In this document: one piece after another, positions 45,468-58,440 of the stretch
Layout of the letters: each line of letters begins with the position of its first letter
Numbering within the stretch: the stretch's first letter is position 1
Assembly (NCBI GenBank): GCA_036250195.1
Contig: JAVHZZ010000003.1
Coordinates: forward strand, 330,941,694-331,005,693
Length of the DNA: 64,000 nt
Reading direction: 5' to 3'
Origin: Mixophyes australis
Lineage: Eukaryota; Chordata; Amphibia; Anura; Limnodynastidae
The notes under the pieces: model-generated
What the model saw: only the letters and a program-made list of their open reading frames with translations
Database searches by the model: none
Told to the model about the DNA's origin: nothing
Position numbers and translations under genes: made by a program

Positions 45468-48400
45468 TTCTGTTAGACTGTTTACAGTATTTGTGCTTTC
45501 GAGGCGGAGATTTAAATATATTGGTCAGTGTTTATAGGGCTATTTATGACCCTCTGCAATCGAAATATCACAATCTCATCACTTCTCTGCGGGATTGTTT
45601 ATACATCAGTCTCTTATTCACAAGCTCTTTGAGCTATTATTATTATTATTATTGTCAGTCTACTTTACGCTATCTTTCCATCCATGCATACTCTACACAT
45701 ATTTCCATTCATTAACCCTATCCGCTAGAGTTTCCTAAAGAAATATATCTTTATAATCAGTCTACCAGTTTAATATACATTTGCACACATATAATGTTGT
45801 CACCAGTAACAGTCTCTTTATACACATAGATATATCTGATGAGAAGGACAAAATTATTGTTTTTTTTCATGCCAGCATATTAACGGCCGTTTCATTAATT
45901 AACCTGGGTACCTGTATAGGCATATCAATCGACCCTTCTCTGCTCATTTAAGATGTCTTGTTGGATCTGAACTAAAATAGGTATCTATATTTTGAATTTC
46001 ATTTATATTTTATACCTAGAATGAATATTTCTTAACTACAAGAGAATCTCTAACAGCAGCGTGTTAGATGCTGCTGCCCGCTGACACGCGTTTTACCTTT
46101 GCTTTTTCAAACTTAAATGGCTTTAGCAACATTATGGACTTATTTGAGAAACCTGGTTGCTTAACAAGTTTCACACTGAAACTGTGACTTTCTCAGAGGC
46201 TCCGATGACGCTCCCCTTTTGATGTGAAATTAGTTAGACAGCCGGTTGTCATTTTTCTGCTATTATTTACGTTGCCACAAAAAAAACATGTTTTTTTTTT
46301 TTTTTCTTAAATAAAGTCTATCAGCAGACCCAAGCACCAGCGTGAGTGTGGTCATTATGTCTTAGATTTTCAAGGATTGCTGACGACAAAGCAGCCGTTT
46401 TAACAGCAGAGACTCATAAGGATTCTGGTCAACATGGAACGTATAAACCACTGTAGCAGCAGAGAAAGAAATGTCTTATTGGAGCTGATGGTTTCCCTTC
46501 CACAAAGGGTTTATGTTTCAGCCTAAATATGTCAGTGGTCATATGTGAAAGATATGAAGAGGGTAGATAAACAAATTACGTATAAATAAGAGATAAGGAA
46601 CACAGCATCTTTCAAATGCTGTCATTGTGGACAAGTTTCAACCCTCTGTGGAATGTTTCAGAGATTATAGGTAGTGATGAATTTAATCATTATGAAAGTG
46701 TTTTGCTTGCTCTATATCAAACTTGCTTTGGTGGTGTTATAAAGAGTAAATGCTAAATTGTCCAATAGAAACCTTACATCTATAAAGACGTTTATTTACT
46801 CACCACCAAATGAAGAAAATATTCTGCAATACATGACAAATTTATACGGGAGTTGAGTTTCTGGAATACATCCTGTGATATAGGCTCCAGTCTACTAAAT
46901 TGTCTTCTCTAAGTTGTGTATTCTTGCACTGGTAGAAACTGACATTGAGTAATATTGGTCTCTAAGTTACTGTATCTATTATTGTACTGTAAATTTTATC
47001 TCATCCATCTTCTTACTACTGTGCAGCAATGGATTTACACATCCCCCCAAGGCTATCTATCTTTGTGACACCCCATACGTATGGCCATAGCTCTCAGCGG
47101 TTCCTTATTGCATCCCATCCCATCTGTATAGGATAAATACATGGACGTAATTCAGCCCTAATTGGGCCCATGATTCAAGCATCTAGTTTTCATTCTGTTA
47201 TGTGGTAAATAAAATAATTTCTGTTTAATCATTATACAAATATTTGTTCTCGTTCTTCATTGTTTGGAACAACTGACAATTACCAGCTATAAGCCAGACC
47301 TGCAAAACTTGCTTATTTCAATGTATTGATTTGTTTTTACATAAACAAGCTTGTGCTGTATTCTTTGCTTTTGTTTAGTGTCCATAATAAATAATAGAAA
47401 TTGTTTTAGCACGGTACAGTGGTTTTCTATGAGATTAAATACTATTCATCATTTTAGCCTGCGGTACAGAGTTTGAAAAGAGAAGTGCCACTTTCAAAAT
47501 AATATAGTTTTATAGCTATTTGCTACTATTTTTATCCATTTACTATATTTATAAAATTAGAAGAAAATACGTTAAAACATCTTGCATTTATGTCGATTTT
47601 ACCCTTTCATGCCTCATTAATTGCATTAATCCCAGTTATTTACAAAGAACAGTGGGTGCATAATCTAAAATACCATAGCTTTGTAAAGGTGTGCTTAAAG
47701 GGTCCACCGAGTGCACAGCAAGGAGCACTCCTATTCTTCGCTCTTAGAAGATGTCTACAAACTATAAACATACCTCCCAAATTTGATATTTATCTACCAC
47801 TGGGCCGCCCCATTCCCCTCCCCTAAAAACACCTGCTGCTGGCATTGGAGGGTTACCCATTAGTGGAACATATCTCATAACTGTCTTGGAATTGAGACAA
47901 AAATCCTGATCCATGGGACAGTCCCCTAAAATCGAGTATGTATAAGTGTGCCTAAATTTGCAGAGAGGCATAAAAATCTACGGTGCACTTTGGACATTTC
48001 ATGTTATGTTTGAACTTCTGCAATCACCTAACACTTTAAATTAATGAAGTTGGTGATTGAATACATTCATGTTTTTCTCCTGTATTTCTGCTCAGATTAG
48101 CCTCATTTATAGCGTCAATAAATCATACGACTGAGGACATTGGAACTGTTCTTATTACATGTGTCACTTTTGTATGTTTGTTTTTATTATATTGCTCGAA
48201 GTTTGTTGAAAAATGCACTTAGCAACCTGATGGTGCAAAATGTGTTCCATTAAGCATAGGGACAAGGTTGGGTTTCTGGCACCTCTGATAGCTAAGAGAA
48301 TTTAAGTCTGGTGCAATCACATCAACTATCACTTGATTACACATGATTACCAGAGAATAACTTCTCAAGGGCCATTTAGTTTAAAATAAGGAACGCCCCT

Positions 48401-48814
48401 CTTTCAAATGTACCCTGAATGTCAAGGTGCCAGGATGGAGGAAATGTGACACTTAATGGCCTGCCCCCATCCCCTGATTCTTCAGAATTTACTGTAGGGC
48501 AGTGGAGGGGAAGGGGCAGAACTTGATTATATCATTGCAACAGCATGATGTTATCATCAAGCACCTCCTCTTTCCTCGGCACCCCATGCAAGTACTTCTA
48601 GCTAAGTTTCTCCTGGGCCTCATCCTTAGGACATTTAAAGTATATTAGCACTAAAATGGTTATTGGGGTGGTGTTATATTGCTAATAGATAGAACTTTGA
48701 AGTGATATTTTTGTCTCTCTCTGCCATGACTTACAAACATAGGCAAAAAGATCAAGAAACTATAAAGTACAAAATATGTAATTGCTCACTATACTATTCC
48801 TTTAAACACTCATT
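45468..48814. other. Intron 2 sequence, no recognised feature
   Basis: Plain AT-rich DNA with a (tta)n tract near 45640-45655 and T/A runs near 46290. No supported gene. Confidence 0.5.
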
Positions 48815-49010
48815 GGGGGGAATTCAATTGACAAGTAAAGCGGCCTGTGCACTATTATCGTTAGAGCTGCAAGCAAAAATCAACTTTGAAATTATTGTAC
48901 TGAGAGCCGCGAGCAGAAAGCCACTTTAAAATTAACATATTAACGGTAACAGTTCACGGGCCACATTACTCTCACGTGTAACACGTTCAATTGAATCCCC
49001 CCCCCCCCCC
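48815..49010. mobile_element. MITE, about 196 bp
   Basis: The ends ggggggaattcaattgaca and the inverse gttcaattgaatcccccc are TIRs related in sequence to those at 18373 and 54421. The interior pairs taaagcggcctgtg-type text with its partial inverse. A C-run closes the right end. Confidence 0.8.
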
Positions 49011-49119
49011 TAAGTCTTATTACTTTGGCTATTTACTTAGGGGTTTGCATTGTAATTTCATGGTGTTTTCCAACTGTAATTACTGCAGTATAGAATTAAG
49101 TGATTTTAAGAGACCCTCC

Positions 49120-49500
49120 AGCTTACTTATCGGAATCCTGTGCATAAAGCAGGCCTCCTCAGTCAGGCCTCCTCCAGGTGCTGATGTGCCGCTATTCTCC
49201 CAATGGCGGTTGCCATCTTGGATTCTTTTATATTTTTTTGTTTTTAGCCATTGGCTGATTGACACTCCCTCTCATTCCCAAAAATATTTAAGACACCTGT
49301 GCTGTTTAGGTGGGGCTAGATCTGTAGTCCTGTATCCTGTAAAGCTGCTGGAATATTTGGCTCCTTTGTATCCTGTATCTGTGTCTGTTCATCAGGTCCT
49401 GGTATCCAGCATCATATACTTCTCAGCTAATCCTGGTACCCTGCATCCGTTTCTATTTTACTGATCCTGGTATTCAGCACCACTTGCTTCTCAGCTAATC
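49120..49500 (+). repeat. Possible LTR fragment
   Basis: A pyrimidine-rich block with repeated cctggta / ccagca / tctcagctaatcctg phrases and a tatttaaga box is LTR-like in composition. Ends and target-site duplications were not identified. Confidence 0.3.
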
Positions 49501-51713
49501 CTGATGTCAAGTAATAGTTTTTGGACTAGTCCTATGGAAAACAATGGATACTAATTGGCTTCCCCTCCCTCCAAAGATAGGGTAGCAGTCACCCCCTCCT
49601 AAAATTAACCCCTTACACTACTTTGTAATGTCACAGGGTCCCCAGCTGTTCCATGCTTCCTGTAGAGAAAGGAGGGGGGAGAATAAATACAGCTCCAGCC
49701 GCCTCACCTGTATCCTGGACACCACCTTATCTTTACCCATAACCCACCTGGCTTCAATTTAAGGACAATGAATCCACTGCCACATCCATCAATATACAAT
49801 ACACAATATACATATTTACAATGAGCTACAATGTCCCCTTATCAATAAGTAATTAGACTCTGCAGTGGTATTCTGTTGAGCTGGGGAACAAAAGCAAGGG
49901 CTATAAAAAGTACATGCTATAATTCACATTATGTGAAAACAGGATGGTTGGTGTTATCACACTCGTTTTGTCACACATGCCAATCAGTAAAGACTTACAA
50001 TGTAGAGCTAAGTACAAAAAGAGTTGCAATGAAACAAAACATATCTAGATATCTAGTAGGTAAGAAGTACAAATCGCATGACAAGTCAAGACTTCTGGTG
50101 AAGATGGCTTCTAGTTGAGGCCAGCAAGGACTCATCTGAAATAGAGAGATAAAGAAAGGGGCCACAGCATAGTATTAAGATAACAGCATATGTAAGTTCA
50201 ACAGCGATATCAGCATTGATCGGGTCAGATAAGGTATTGTCCACGACAGGAAGATTCACTTGTCTTCAGAACCAAGCCTCTCAGAGTCATTTGGGAGTGA
50301 AGGAGGGGAAAATATTTACACAGAATATTGGTGGAGAATTTCCCCCTGCAGTCCAGTGACAACATCTTGAGGACGTGGCTTCCACCTAGGAGAAGATGCT
50401 AAAAGGATCAAACAGAGGAAGTCACAGTTGAAATTGTTTCATAAAAAGTGAGAAAGCTCCAGTTTCTGCAGGAGCTGTAGCAGAACAGAACAGTTCTCTG
50501 GTGTGATCAGCAGCTGTATTGCTAGTAGTGGGTTCTGTTGTACGAAGGATGGTATGGCAATAGACTTCCTCTGAAGAGAGACATACACAGCGGGGCTCAG
50601 CCTAAGATGAGTTATGCCTGACTAGAGGGGTATCCGTATGGGAATTGGTCATACCTTATTGTTGCCCCATTCTTCTTCCATGGGAGCCATATGTGGGGGG
50701 GGGGGGGGGCGTAGGGTACTGCCAGGATGGAGTAGGCGAGATTGTACTGTAGATTTGTAGAAATGGGAACTCTGTGGCCGACAGGTATTGCATAGATGTT
50801 GCTCTGCTTGGGAGGTTGATAGGGGCTCAGCTTTGTGGTCAGATGGCATGTTTGGGGCTGGGGAAGATCCCGAGCTGCCTTCTGCAAAAGTTGGGCGCCG
50901 AGCGCTGGAGTCAAAGGGTGGGTAAGCGGCACAATAGTCCAAAATTCCAAGCTTCAGACAAGGTTTCTGTCAGAGTGTAGCAAGGGGCAACCTCCAGATG
51001 TTCTGGTTTCCCAGGGGATTTGCAAGCAAGCTGAAAGTCTGCAAGTCCCAGGCAGGGCTGCTAAACTACCAGTGGAGTAGCGTTGTAAGTAAACCCGAGT
51101 TAGGTCTTCTTTGACTCTCTTTTTTTGCCTAATGGGCTCTTTCTGTCGCTCCTGGTGTGTACAGGCAAAATATGCTAGTTAGGAGGTTATTTGGGATGAG
51201 AGAAAAGTATCCTCTTGAAATGGCTGCCAAGCCACGACCCATATGTTTGCACTTTATAAATAAAAGATAGGACAACTTCTTTTGAGGTCTGTATTTCTGT
51301 TATGTGTTTAAACGATTAGCCAGATAGATGGTTGGAAGATTGGTACAACTCCGCTTTTTTCAACTCCGTTCTCTCCTAAAAATGCTGTTAACAAAAGTTT
51401 TTTGTCTTTACCTTTTCTTTTCTTTTTAACAGTGATGTGACATTACTGTGTCTTCATATTAATCTGAAAACATATATTAACCATTACATTTGCTTCAGTG
51501 TGGGCAACATCTTTTATCCACTCAGTGTTATTTGAGATACTGTATTGCCTTTAGCACTCAGTAGGTTGGAATCCTGCATTAATTCTTCATATTTAATTGC
51601 CTTTAGTACATTTAACAATATAACATTACTTTTTATAATATTTGATGTGTTCAGTCAGTTGGTTTAATTTGTGGTCTAAGAACAGATTTACTCATTTTGA
51701 AATTCAATTTAAG
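49501..51713. other. Intron 2 end, unassigned
   Basis: A moderately GC-rich stretch at about 50200-51250 contains overlapping ORFs on both strands (50612-51080), none with a recognisable domain, and a G-run at 50696-50709. It could be an unrecognised retroelement. No splice or phase support links it to APLF. Confidence 0.35.
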
Positions 51714-51859
51714 GTAAAAAGAAAAGGAAAATACCGGAGAGAAACATAAGTCCAATCAAGACAGTACAAAGTCCAATGGAAAAGAAGCAAACACCCACCA
51801 TAACATTGAATGATGAGGAAAGTAGTTTGAAGAAGAAAAATTGTGATGTTCAATCAGAG
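51714..51859 (+). CDS. APLF: APLF exon C (basic linker)
   Basis: The acceptor (aattcaatttaag) ends at 51713 and the donor (gtaaca) starts at 51860. The first two bases complete the glycine codon left open by exon B; 48 codons follow, ending at a codon boundary. The peptide is strongly basic at its start (GKKKRKIPERN), then acidic and Ser-rich (LNDEESSLKKK). The KKKRK stretch could act as a nuclear localisation signal (inference). No folded domain is visible. In human APLF the matching region, between the Ku-binding motif and the PBZ fingers, is a long disordered linker, so low conservation is expected. Support comes from the exact phase match on both sides and an open frame through the whole exon. 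Confidence 0.85.
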
Positions 51860-52465
51860 GTAACAGCATTAAATTTATTTTGACAGTCTTGTATTTGTTG
51901 TTTACCAGATATGTTCTGTATTGTGTTAAAAATGACCACAGATCAAATGACAGTTTTCTGGTTTAAAAATGGACACATGATGTTATTAAGAGCACGGGCG
52001 TCATTGAGGGGCGGAAATATAGCCAGCTTTGAGACAGGAGCTATGGGTCCCAGAGGGATTTCACTGCACATTTGCTGTTGGGCTCAGCTATTACACATTT
52101 GTGAAATATATACATACACAAAATACCTGCATTGCTGAGACATGTCATTATTTCTCCATAATTTACTACTAGGGCATTTCTAAAATTTATTTTAAATCCT
52201 AATGAAAATGTAATAGTTGTTTTTTTATTGACTGTTCCAGCCATGCCAATAAGATGGTTCCATAAACCCTGCAGTTTGTGTCTAACTAATTGGCCGGAAG
52301 AATCACTGCATGTTTGAAAACCTTAAACTTGCTGAGTCCCTCTGCCCCACCTCATTTGCATAAAATGTTGCTGATAATTAGATAGGAAGTGCCAGTGAGC
52401 TGGTACAGGAGGTAAATGTAACTAAATTAAAAAAGTAAGAATTTGTGGTACAAATAGCATGACCT
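51860..52465. other. Intron 3 start, no recognised feature
   Basis: No supported gene or repeat. Confidence 0.5.
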
Positions 52466-52672
52466 ATAGGGGGGAATTCAATTCAGCACGAGGTCCTGTA
52501 GGAACCTTGTACAATATATTTCCGCATTGCTGTTGGGGTTGAAATCTCCGCTCATAGAGATGCAAAGAAAAATAAACCGAGATTTCTCTACCTAAATAGC
52601 CAATAGTGTGTGTGCAGCAGTACATCGCACATGGCTCCTGTGGGATCTCGCACTGAATTGTATCTGCCCTGT
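52466..52672. mobile_element. MITE, about 205 bp, degenerate
   Basis: The left end ggggggaattcaattcagcac and the inverse right end gtgc(g)-type cactgaattgtatctgccc form imperfect TIRs of the same general family as 48815-49010. Confidence 0.65.
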
Positions 52673-53219
52673 GTTATTTAACTACAAAATATTAATGTTA
52701 ATTTACACTGATACACTTACTCCATAGTGACTTAACATTAGGATTCAATAAAGGTGAGTTGTTTATGAACTGTAAAAATGTATTACACATTAGGAAACAG
52801 TAATTTTAAAATTCCCAGAGATTTATAGTATAACATGGAAAATGCAGGGAAAAATTGTAACAATGTAATAATTTTCAGTTTTCTTTAAAGATTTCTTGTT
52901 TTAATTATGTCTATCTGAAAGCTATTAGGTTGAAGTGGAAGAAGTGGAAGCTGGTAATGAAATTACTCTCAGGGAAATAAGCAGAATAGAAAGCATCAAA
53001 AGTAAAGGGTGATGGAGTGGTTAGGCCAAGTATGTACTGTATATAAGGGCTACAATGGCTGTAAAAAGCATCATGGAACCAAATTGGATTTATAGAGGAA
53101 TTCTTAACACCAGAAGAAAATACCCAAATAAATACATTTTGTTACCGTGATGTAAGAAAAAAGTTAGAAAAATAGCAAACATGTTGAATTACTTTTAATA
53201 GCCACTTTATATAGCCACA

Positions 53220-54326
53220 TACGCTGATCAGCCACAACATTAAAACCACTGACAAATGAATAACATTAATTATCTCGTTATAGTGGCATCTGTCAAGGGT
53301 GGGATATATTAGGCGGCAATTGAACAGTCAGTTCTTGAAGTTGATGTTTTGGAAGCCGGAAAAATGGGCAAGCGTAAGGATCAGGACGACTTTGACAAGG
53401 ACCAAATTGTGATGGTTAGGTGACTGGGTCAGAGCGTCTCCAAATCGTCTTGTGGGGTGTTCACGGTATGCAGTGGTTAGTACCTACCAAAAGTTGGAGC
53501 GAAGGCTAGCCTGTCTTGGTCCAATCAGCACAGAAGAGCTACTATAGCACAAATTGCTGAAAAAGTTAATGTTGGTTATAATACACTGGTGTCAGAACAC
53601 ACAGTGCATCGCTGTTTGCCGAGTATGAGGCTGTGTAGCCGCAGACCTGTCAGAGTGCCCATTCTGACCCTTGTCCACTGCCGAAAGCACTGCGCCTACA
53701 ATGAACACGTGAATGCCAGATCTGGATCATGGAGCTGTGGAAGAAGGTGGACTGGTCTGATGAATCACATTTTCTTTTATATCATGTGTATGGCCGGGTG
53801 CGTGTGCGTCGTTTACCTGAGAAAGAGATGACACCAGGAAGAAGTCAAGTTGGCGTATGCAGTGTGAAGCTCTGGACAATATTCTACTTGGAAACCTTGT
53901 GTCCTGGCATTCATGTGGCTGGTACTTTGACACATACCACCTACCTTAACATTGTTGCAGACCAAGTACACCCCTTCATGGCAACTGTATTTCCTGATGG
54001 CAGAGGCCTCTTTCAGCAGGATAATGTGCCCTGCCACACTGCAAAAAGTGTTCAGGAATGGTTTTAGGAGCAAAGTATAGACTTGGCCTCCAAATTCCTC
54101 AGATCACAATCCGATTGAGCATCTGTGAGATGTTCTGGAAGGCCAAGTCCGAAGCCCCACCTTGCAACTTACAGGACTTAAAGTATCTGCTGATAATGTC
54201 TTGATGCCAGATACCACAGGACACTTTCAGAGGTCTTATGGAGTCCATGCCTTAACAGGTCAGAGCTGTTTTGACTGCACGAGGGAATATTAGGCAGGTC
54301 GTTTAATGTTGTGGCTGATCGTTGTA
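53220..54326 (+). mobile_element. Tc1/mariner element with both ends and TA duplications, broken transposase
   Basis: The ends ctgatcagccacaacattaa and the inverse ttaatgttgtggctgatc, each next to a TA, bound an 1.1-kb element. Transposase text starts MGKRKDQDDFDKDQIVMVR (about 53365) and is interrupted by stops and shifts. The frame at 53729-54067 keeps WSDESHF (first catalytic Asp) and GLFQQDNVPCHTA (second Asp). SSDHNPIEH near 54090-54120, in another frame, is the final acidic site (usually SPDLNPIEH). The window start (1-215) is a second copy of the same family. It cannot encode active transposase. Confidence 0.93.
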
Positions 54327-54420
54327 TGTGACTGCTATGTATGTAAGTTTGTTTCAGAAGAAAAGGGTAAACAGAGGTAGTGTTTAACAATACAATCTGC
54401 CACAAGGATATAAGGCTCTA

Positions 54421-54653
54421 AGGGGCGTATTCAATTGTCAGCGTTAACGCTGAAAAACGAGCGCTCGGAAAATATTACCGTTTATACGGTAATATTGCGC
54501 GCGAAAACCGTTAATACGGTAGTTTACTCGCGGAATTTCAGCTCGCCGCTCAGGAAGCGGCGAGCTGAAATTCCGCGAGTAAACTACCGTATTAACGGTA
54601 AGATTTTTTGAGCGCTCGTTTGTTAGCATTAACGCTAACAATTGAATACCCCC
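54421..54653. mobile_element. 233-bp MITE with perfect central palindrome
   Basis: TIRs aggggcgtattcaattgt and the inverse acaattgaatacccccc continue through a gcgttaacgct block. The direct repeat cta flanks both sides (54418-54420, 54654-54656), suggesting a PIF/Harbinger-type 3-bp duplication. Inside, 54510-54550 and 54556-54596 are perfect 41-bp reverse complements around a 5-nt loop. The terminal tccaattg-type block resembles that of the MITE at 18373. Confidence 0.92.
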
Positions 54654-55019
54654 CTATGGATCCCCATGAAGATGTAAAGTATGTAATAGCAGTCCTTGTA
54701 TTAAACTCACCGCAGTTTGATAGGATCACGATGTTCCTGACAGCCTCATTCTAAGATGTAAATACACAGTAAAAAAGTATTCCACTGCTATGTAAATATA
54801 TTGGACAGTGACAGGCAACCTGATACACTTTACCTCTTAAATGGGCCACACTCAACCATTTATCTCAGTTAGAATTTAAACACTTTTAATCAGAGAGAGA
54901 GACAACAATCTGTACTAACATATCGGCAGGTATTTTAATGTAAAATTAACAAGTGTTACAAGCTATAACAAACAAATTTGACAATTCAGTGTGCCCCCCT
55001 CCCCTCCCCGCGGGCCACC

Positions 55020-56400
55020 TATTGCTCACCGCTGCACTAACTAGAGCTGAGGCGTTTGCAGAATGAAATGGATGGCTTGAGAAAGATTAAGGTTAACATT
55101 AGGTTTAAATCCTCAAATTGTTTAGAGAGATGATTCCATTGGCGTGGCATATATTTAGATTTAAGCCAGTCCTTTAAAGGAAATTTTAAGTGAGTGCAAT
55201 CCTTGTTCCCTGGTAATAGATGCCATTTTATCCCAAGCATATATATCATGTCTTTTAGCTAGTTTAGAAGGCATGCCAATTTATATTTTTCAACATTAGG
55301 AAATATTTTAAACTTCCTTTTTATGCTCTCTCGTCATTGTAGATTTTTTGGTTATTCCAGACGAAGACCATAACAAAAATAAAATTGTGTTAATATATTA
55401 ATAGGTAGTATATTTGGAATGGTTTGAAATAGCTAAGTGATTTTGGCAATAGCATCATTTGAAAAGCTGCAGTGCGGCCCAGCCAAGAGACCTTGTAGTT
55501 AACACATGAATTTGTTAGGTCTATTACATTTCATTTTAAGTGTCCCTATCCATAAGGGGATAGTCTTTGATTTGGTACTATTGAATTTATAAAATAAAGT
55601 TTCTGCATATTTTTGCAATATGGAAGGGAGGGTATGTAATGAGCTCTCAGGGCTCATCACGAAGTGCAATATATCAGAAAATAAACATAATGTATGATGT
55701 ATCCTTGATTTATGTACCTTTTAATTTCATCTTCTATTCAGGTTTTCTTAGCTAGTGGTTCTACAGCTGGTATGCATATTAGGAGGAGTAATAGGGGCAC
55801 ACTTAGACACTTAGGGGCTCTTACCAAGTGACCTGTATATAGTGTTAAGATTGAGTTCCGTGAGAGTCCAGATTTGCATAATACTTCTTTCATGTAGCCC
55901 CTTTTAAATGTTTTCTCTGGATGTAGTGAAAGCATTAACCAGGGTTTAGTATTCCTTTCATATGACTCTACTAGGTAAAATCTTGTCTAGTATTGTCTGG
56001 ATTTTGTTGTCCTAAAACAAATTCTACTTGATCAGGATTTAATAAATTATGGATAATCGGATAATAATAATCTGTTGGCTACTAGTTTAGATTATAATTG
56101 AATGTCTTCAATAATGCAGTTGGTCGCTTATCTGGCAGTGTTTGGGGTTTTTGTTGTGTTTCAGGACAGCTGTAATTTGCGCTTATAGCATTTCTTTCGG
56201 AATATGGTGTTTTTCAGAACTCTCATTATATAGCTTGGTAAGGATTGGAATAAGTCTATGTTGAAAGGGTATATAAAAGGTGTTGCTGTATCCATCTAGG
56301 CCCGGATTCTTATGTCTTTGTCCTGAGGTTTGGTCAGTTTAGTCCCCTTGTTATTAATGTTTAATTCTATTTTTAGCCAGTTTGACCTTGCTTTAATGAA
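55020..56400 (-). pseudogene. L1/Tx1-type LINE relic, RT N-terminal half
   Basis: On the minus strand, reading from high to low coordinates: PGPDGYSNTFY near 56290-56310, LIPILTKLYNESS near 56220-56260, PKEML-AQITAVLKHNK near 56150-56200. These are the RT entry motifs of L1-type LINEs, followed by heavily degraded text. The frame at 55037-55249 (GIKWHLLPGNKDC) has no assigned domain and may be a separate fragment. Confidence 0.75.
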
Positions 56401-57740
56401 GTAAGCAGGGATCACACATCTCGTTCCTGTTGCGGAAGTAGTGGAGACCATGTGGTGCAGACTGCACTGACCACCTTGTGTTGTGTGGAGGAGGTCATGT
56501 GATGTGAAAATCGGACTGAGGCATTAAGCACAGTTTCCATAGCTGGATACTCCATTACACAGCCTAGGCTCCTGCCTAGGATCCTGTGGGCCTAGATTGC
56601 ATTGACCTATTTTTATGTTTTGGGTTTTTTTGACAAATGTACAGGAAGAGGGGACCCAAACCAGTATGCTGCCTCATGGAGTCTTAATCTGGTGCTGCAC
56701 AGAAAAAGAGCTGGAGCAAAATGGCATAAAGCAATGGAAGCTAGGGCAGTAGGCTGCTTTAGGGCCACCTGTTGCATTGATCTAGATACCCTTTGCCCTG
56801 CAGCCATCCTACTCAGGATAGTCTTATTGTGAGGTGTCTGAGCTTTTTTTCTGTAATAAATTCATTATCCAAACCAATACTTTCCCACTGTGATTTTTTT
56901 TTTTATTAAGAGTTCATATGCATATTCAAGACACTGAAAATTGTGCATCCATTTATTCAAAAGAATGTGCTTGAAGATAAAACTATGAAATTACATTATT
57001 TACTATTATTCATTTGTTTAGTTTATACAGCACTTAGCAGACTGAAAATACATGTAAGAATTATAGTCTGTAGTCTTACCAGCTATTAATAAAGGTACTG
57101 AGAGGTTAAGGCTCATTGCCATTAAGTTCCTCAAGTTTGGACACAGGAAATTGCATTAATATCAAATACAAAGGCCTTTATGGTTCATTGTGGAAGAGTA
57201 GCCTTGAGTAAATGCAACTGCATATATTATCTTTTCTTTCTCTGCTTCTGCTCTCATTTTCTTATATTATGCAGTCAATTTTGATCTTTATGACTTGCAA
57301 GGAAATATCATTTCTGTTCTCCTTCTGTATTGATAATTCTCCAATTTTCTTGAGCCACCCCCAACTCATTCACATCGAACTTCCAGTTTGTTTAGTTTCT
57401 GTTTGATGTTTTCCCCTGTGGTACTCAGATTGCATACTGTGAATGTAAACTAGAAGCTCAACTGTAGAAGCACATGGAATGCTATTACTTCAGTCTCATA
57501 TTAAAATTACTGGTAAATTGAATGCAAATCATCCCATTCAGTCTTGGGAGATGATTGCCAGGGACAAAACTTGATTATGCTGCAATGTATGACTGCACCA
57601 ATCACAGGATGTCACTGACTAGTAGTTATTATTAATAAACAATCATTCTGTAACAAATACATAATTTCTCAAAACATTTCTGGCTCATTAAGTAAAAGCA
57701 TTATAGACATTTTGACACTTTTAATAATTTAGTACTTGTG
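56401..57740. other. Intron 3 sequence, no recognised gene
   Basis: The overlapping ORFs at 56602-56832 on both strands have no recognisable domain. A diverged SINE-tail-like string (tttatacagcacttagcag) is at about 57018-57038. Confidence 0.4.
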
Positions 57741-57749
57741 ACAAACCAA

Positions 57750-58060
57750 TCTCAGGTTAGGTACCAACACACACCTGTTAATTTATATGTATTTTCGGAA
57801 TTTAGCGGGGACCATATACCGTCTAGAATATATTTCAATGAATTCTCCCGGATAGCGATATTTATAGATTATTTTTTTTTGAGGTTCTGTGTTTGATGAT
57901 TGAACTTTACTCATCGTCCAAGGTTATTCCCAGATCTTTCTCCAATGTCTTTTCATGTGATGCTGAGAATCTAGGGTTATAACTGTATGATAAATTGTTG
58001 AGATTATTCTTTTCTTCTCTACAGAATTTATACTTAAACGTTCCTGTTGCATGAGTGTAG
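57750..58060 (-). pseudogene. LINE ORF2 C-terminal fragment (L1/Tx1-type)
   Basis: The minus strand reads SHEKTLEKDLGITLDDE, followed by SSIIKHRTSKK and NLQISLSGRIH-like text. This matches the W-x-x-D-L-G...W...I region before the C-terminal zinc motif of L1/Tx1 LINEs. It is broken by stops. Confidence 0.6.
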
Positions 58061-58259
58061 TTGTCATTGCATGAAACTTGATATCTGGTATTTTTCGTGC
58101 GTCTCTGTGAAAGAGATTAGGGTGAATTCTCCTAAAATTTGTATAATTCAGTCACTTCCTTTACTGACCTAAGACTGTGCCAAGTTATGTTTTCTAATAA
58201 AAGTTGTGTTTTTTTTTCATTTCTGCACTGGGGCAGGATATTCCTCTAATGTCATTTGA

Positions 58260-58440
58260 TTGTTAGGGGTGTTGAAGGTAACTGAAGTACCCACAGGAAA
58301 CCCACGCAGATTCTGGGTCTTAAATCGATCTCATTAACCCAGGGCTGTGAGGCAGCGACATTAACCACTGTGCCCTCATGCTGCCCATTCTCATCATTTA
58401 TTTATAGGACGCTACAGATTCTGTAGTGCCAGACAATCAT
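58260..58440 (-). repeat. SINE fragment, minus strand
   Basis: The reverse complement carries box-like text (ttaaccactgtgccctcatg and the preceding ggctgtgaggcag, read on this strand) and the tail catcatttatttatagg...ctacagattctgtag. Similar to the SINE at 36874-37229. Confidence 0.75.

Noticed and set aside
50612..51080. Additional APLF exons in the ORF-rich block just upstream of exon C
   Set aside because: Exons B and C already join in phase, and no acceptor/donor pair with matching phase was seen around these ORFs.
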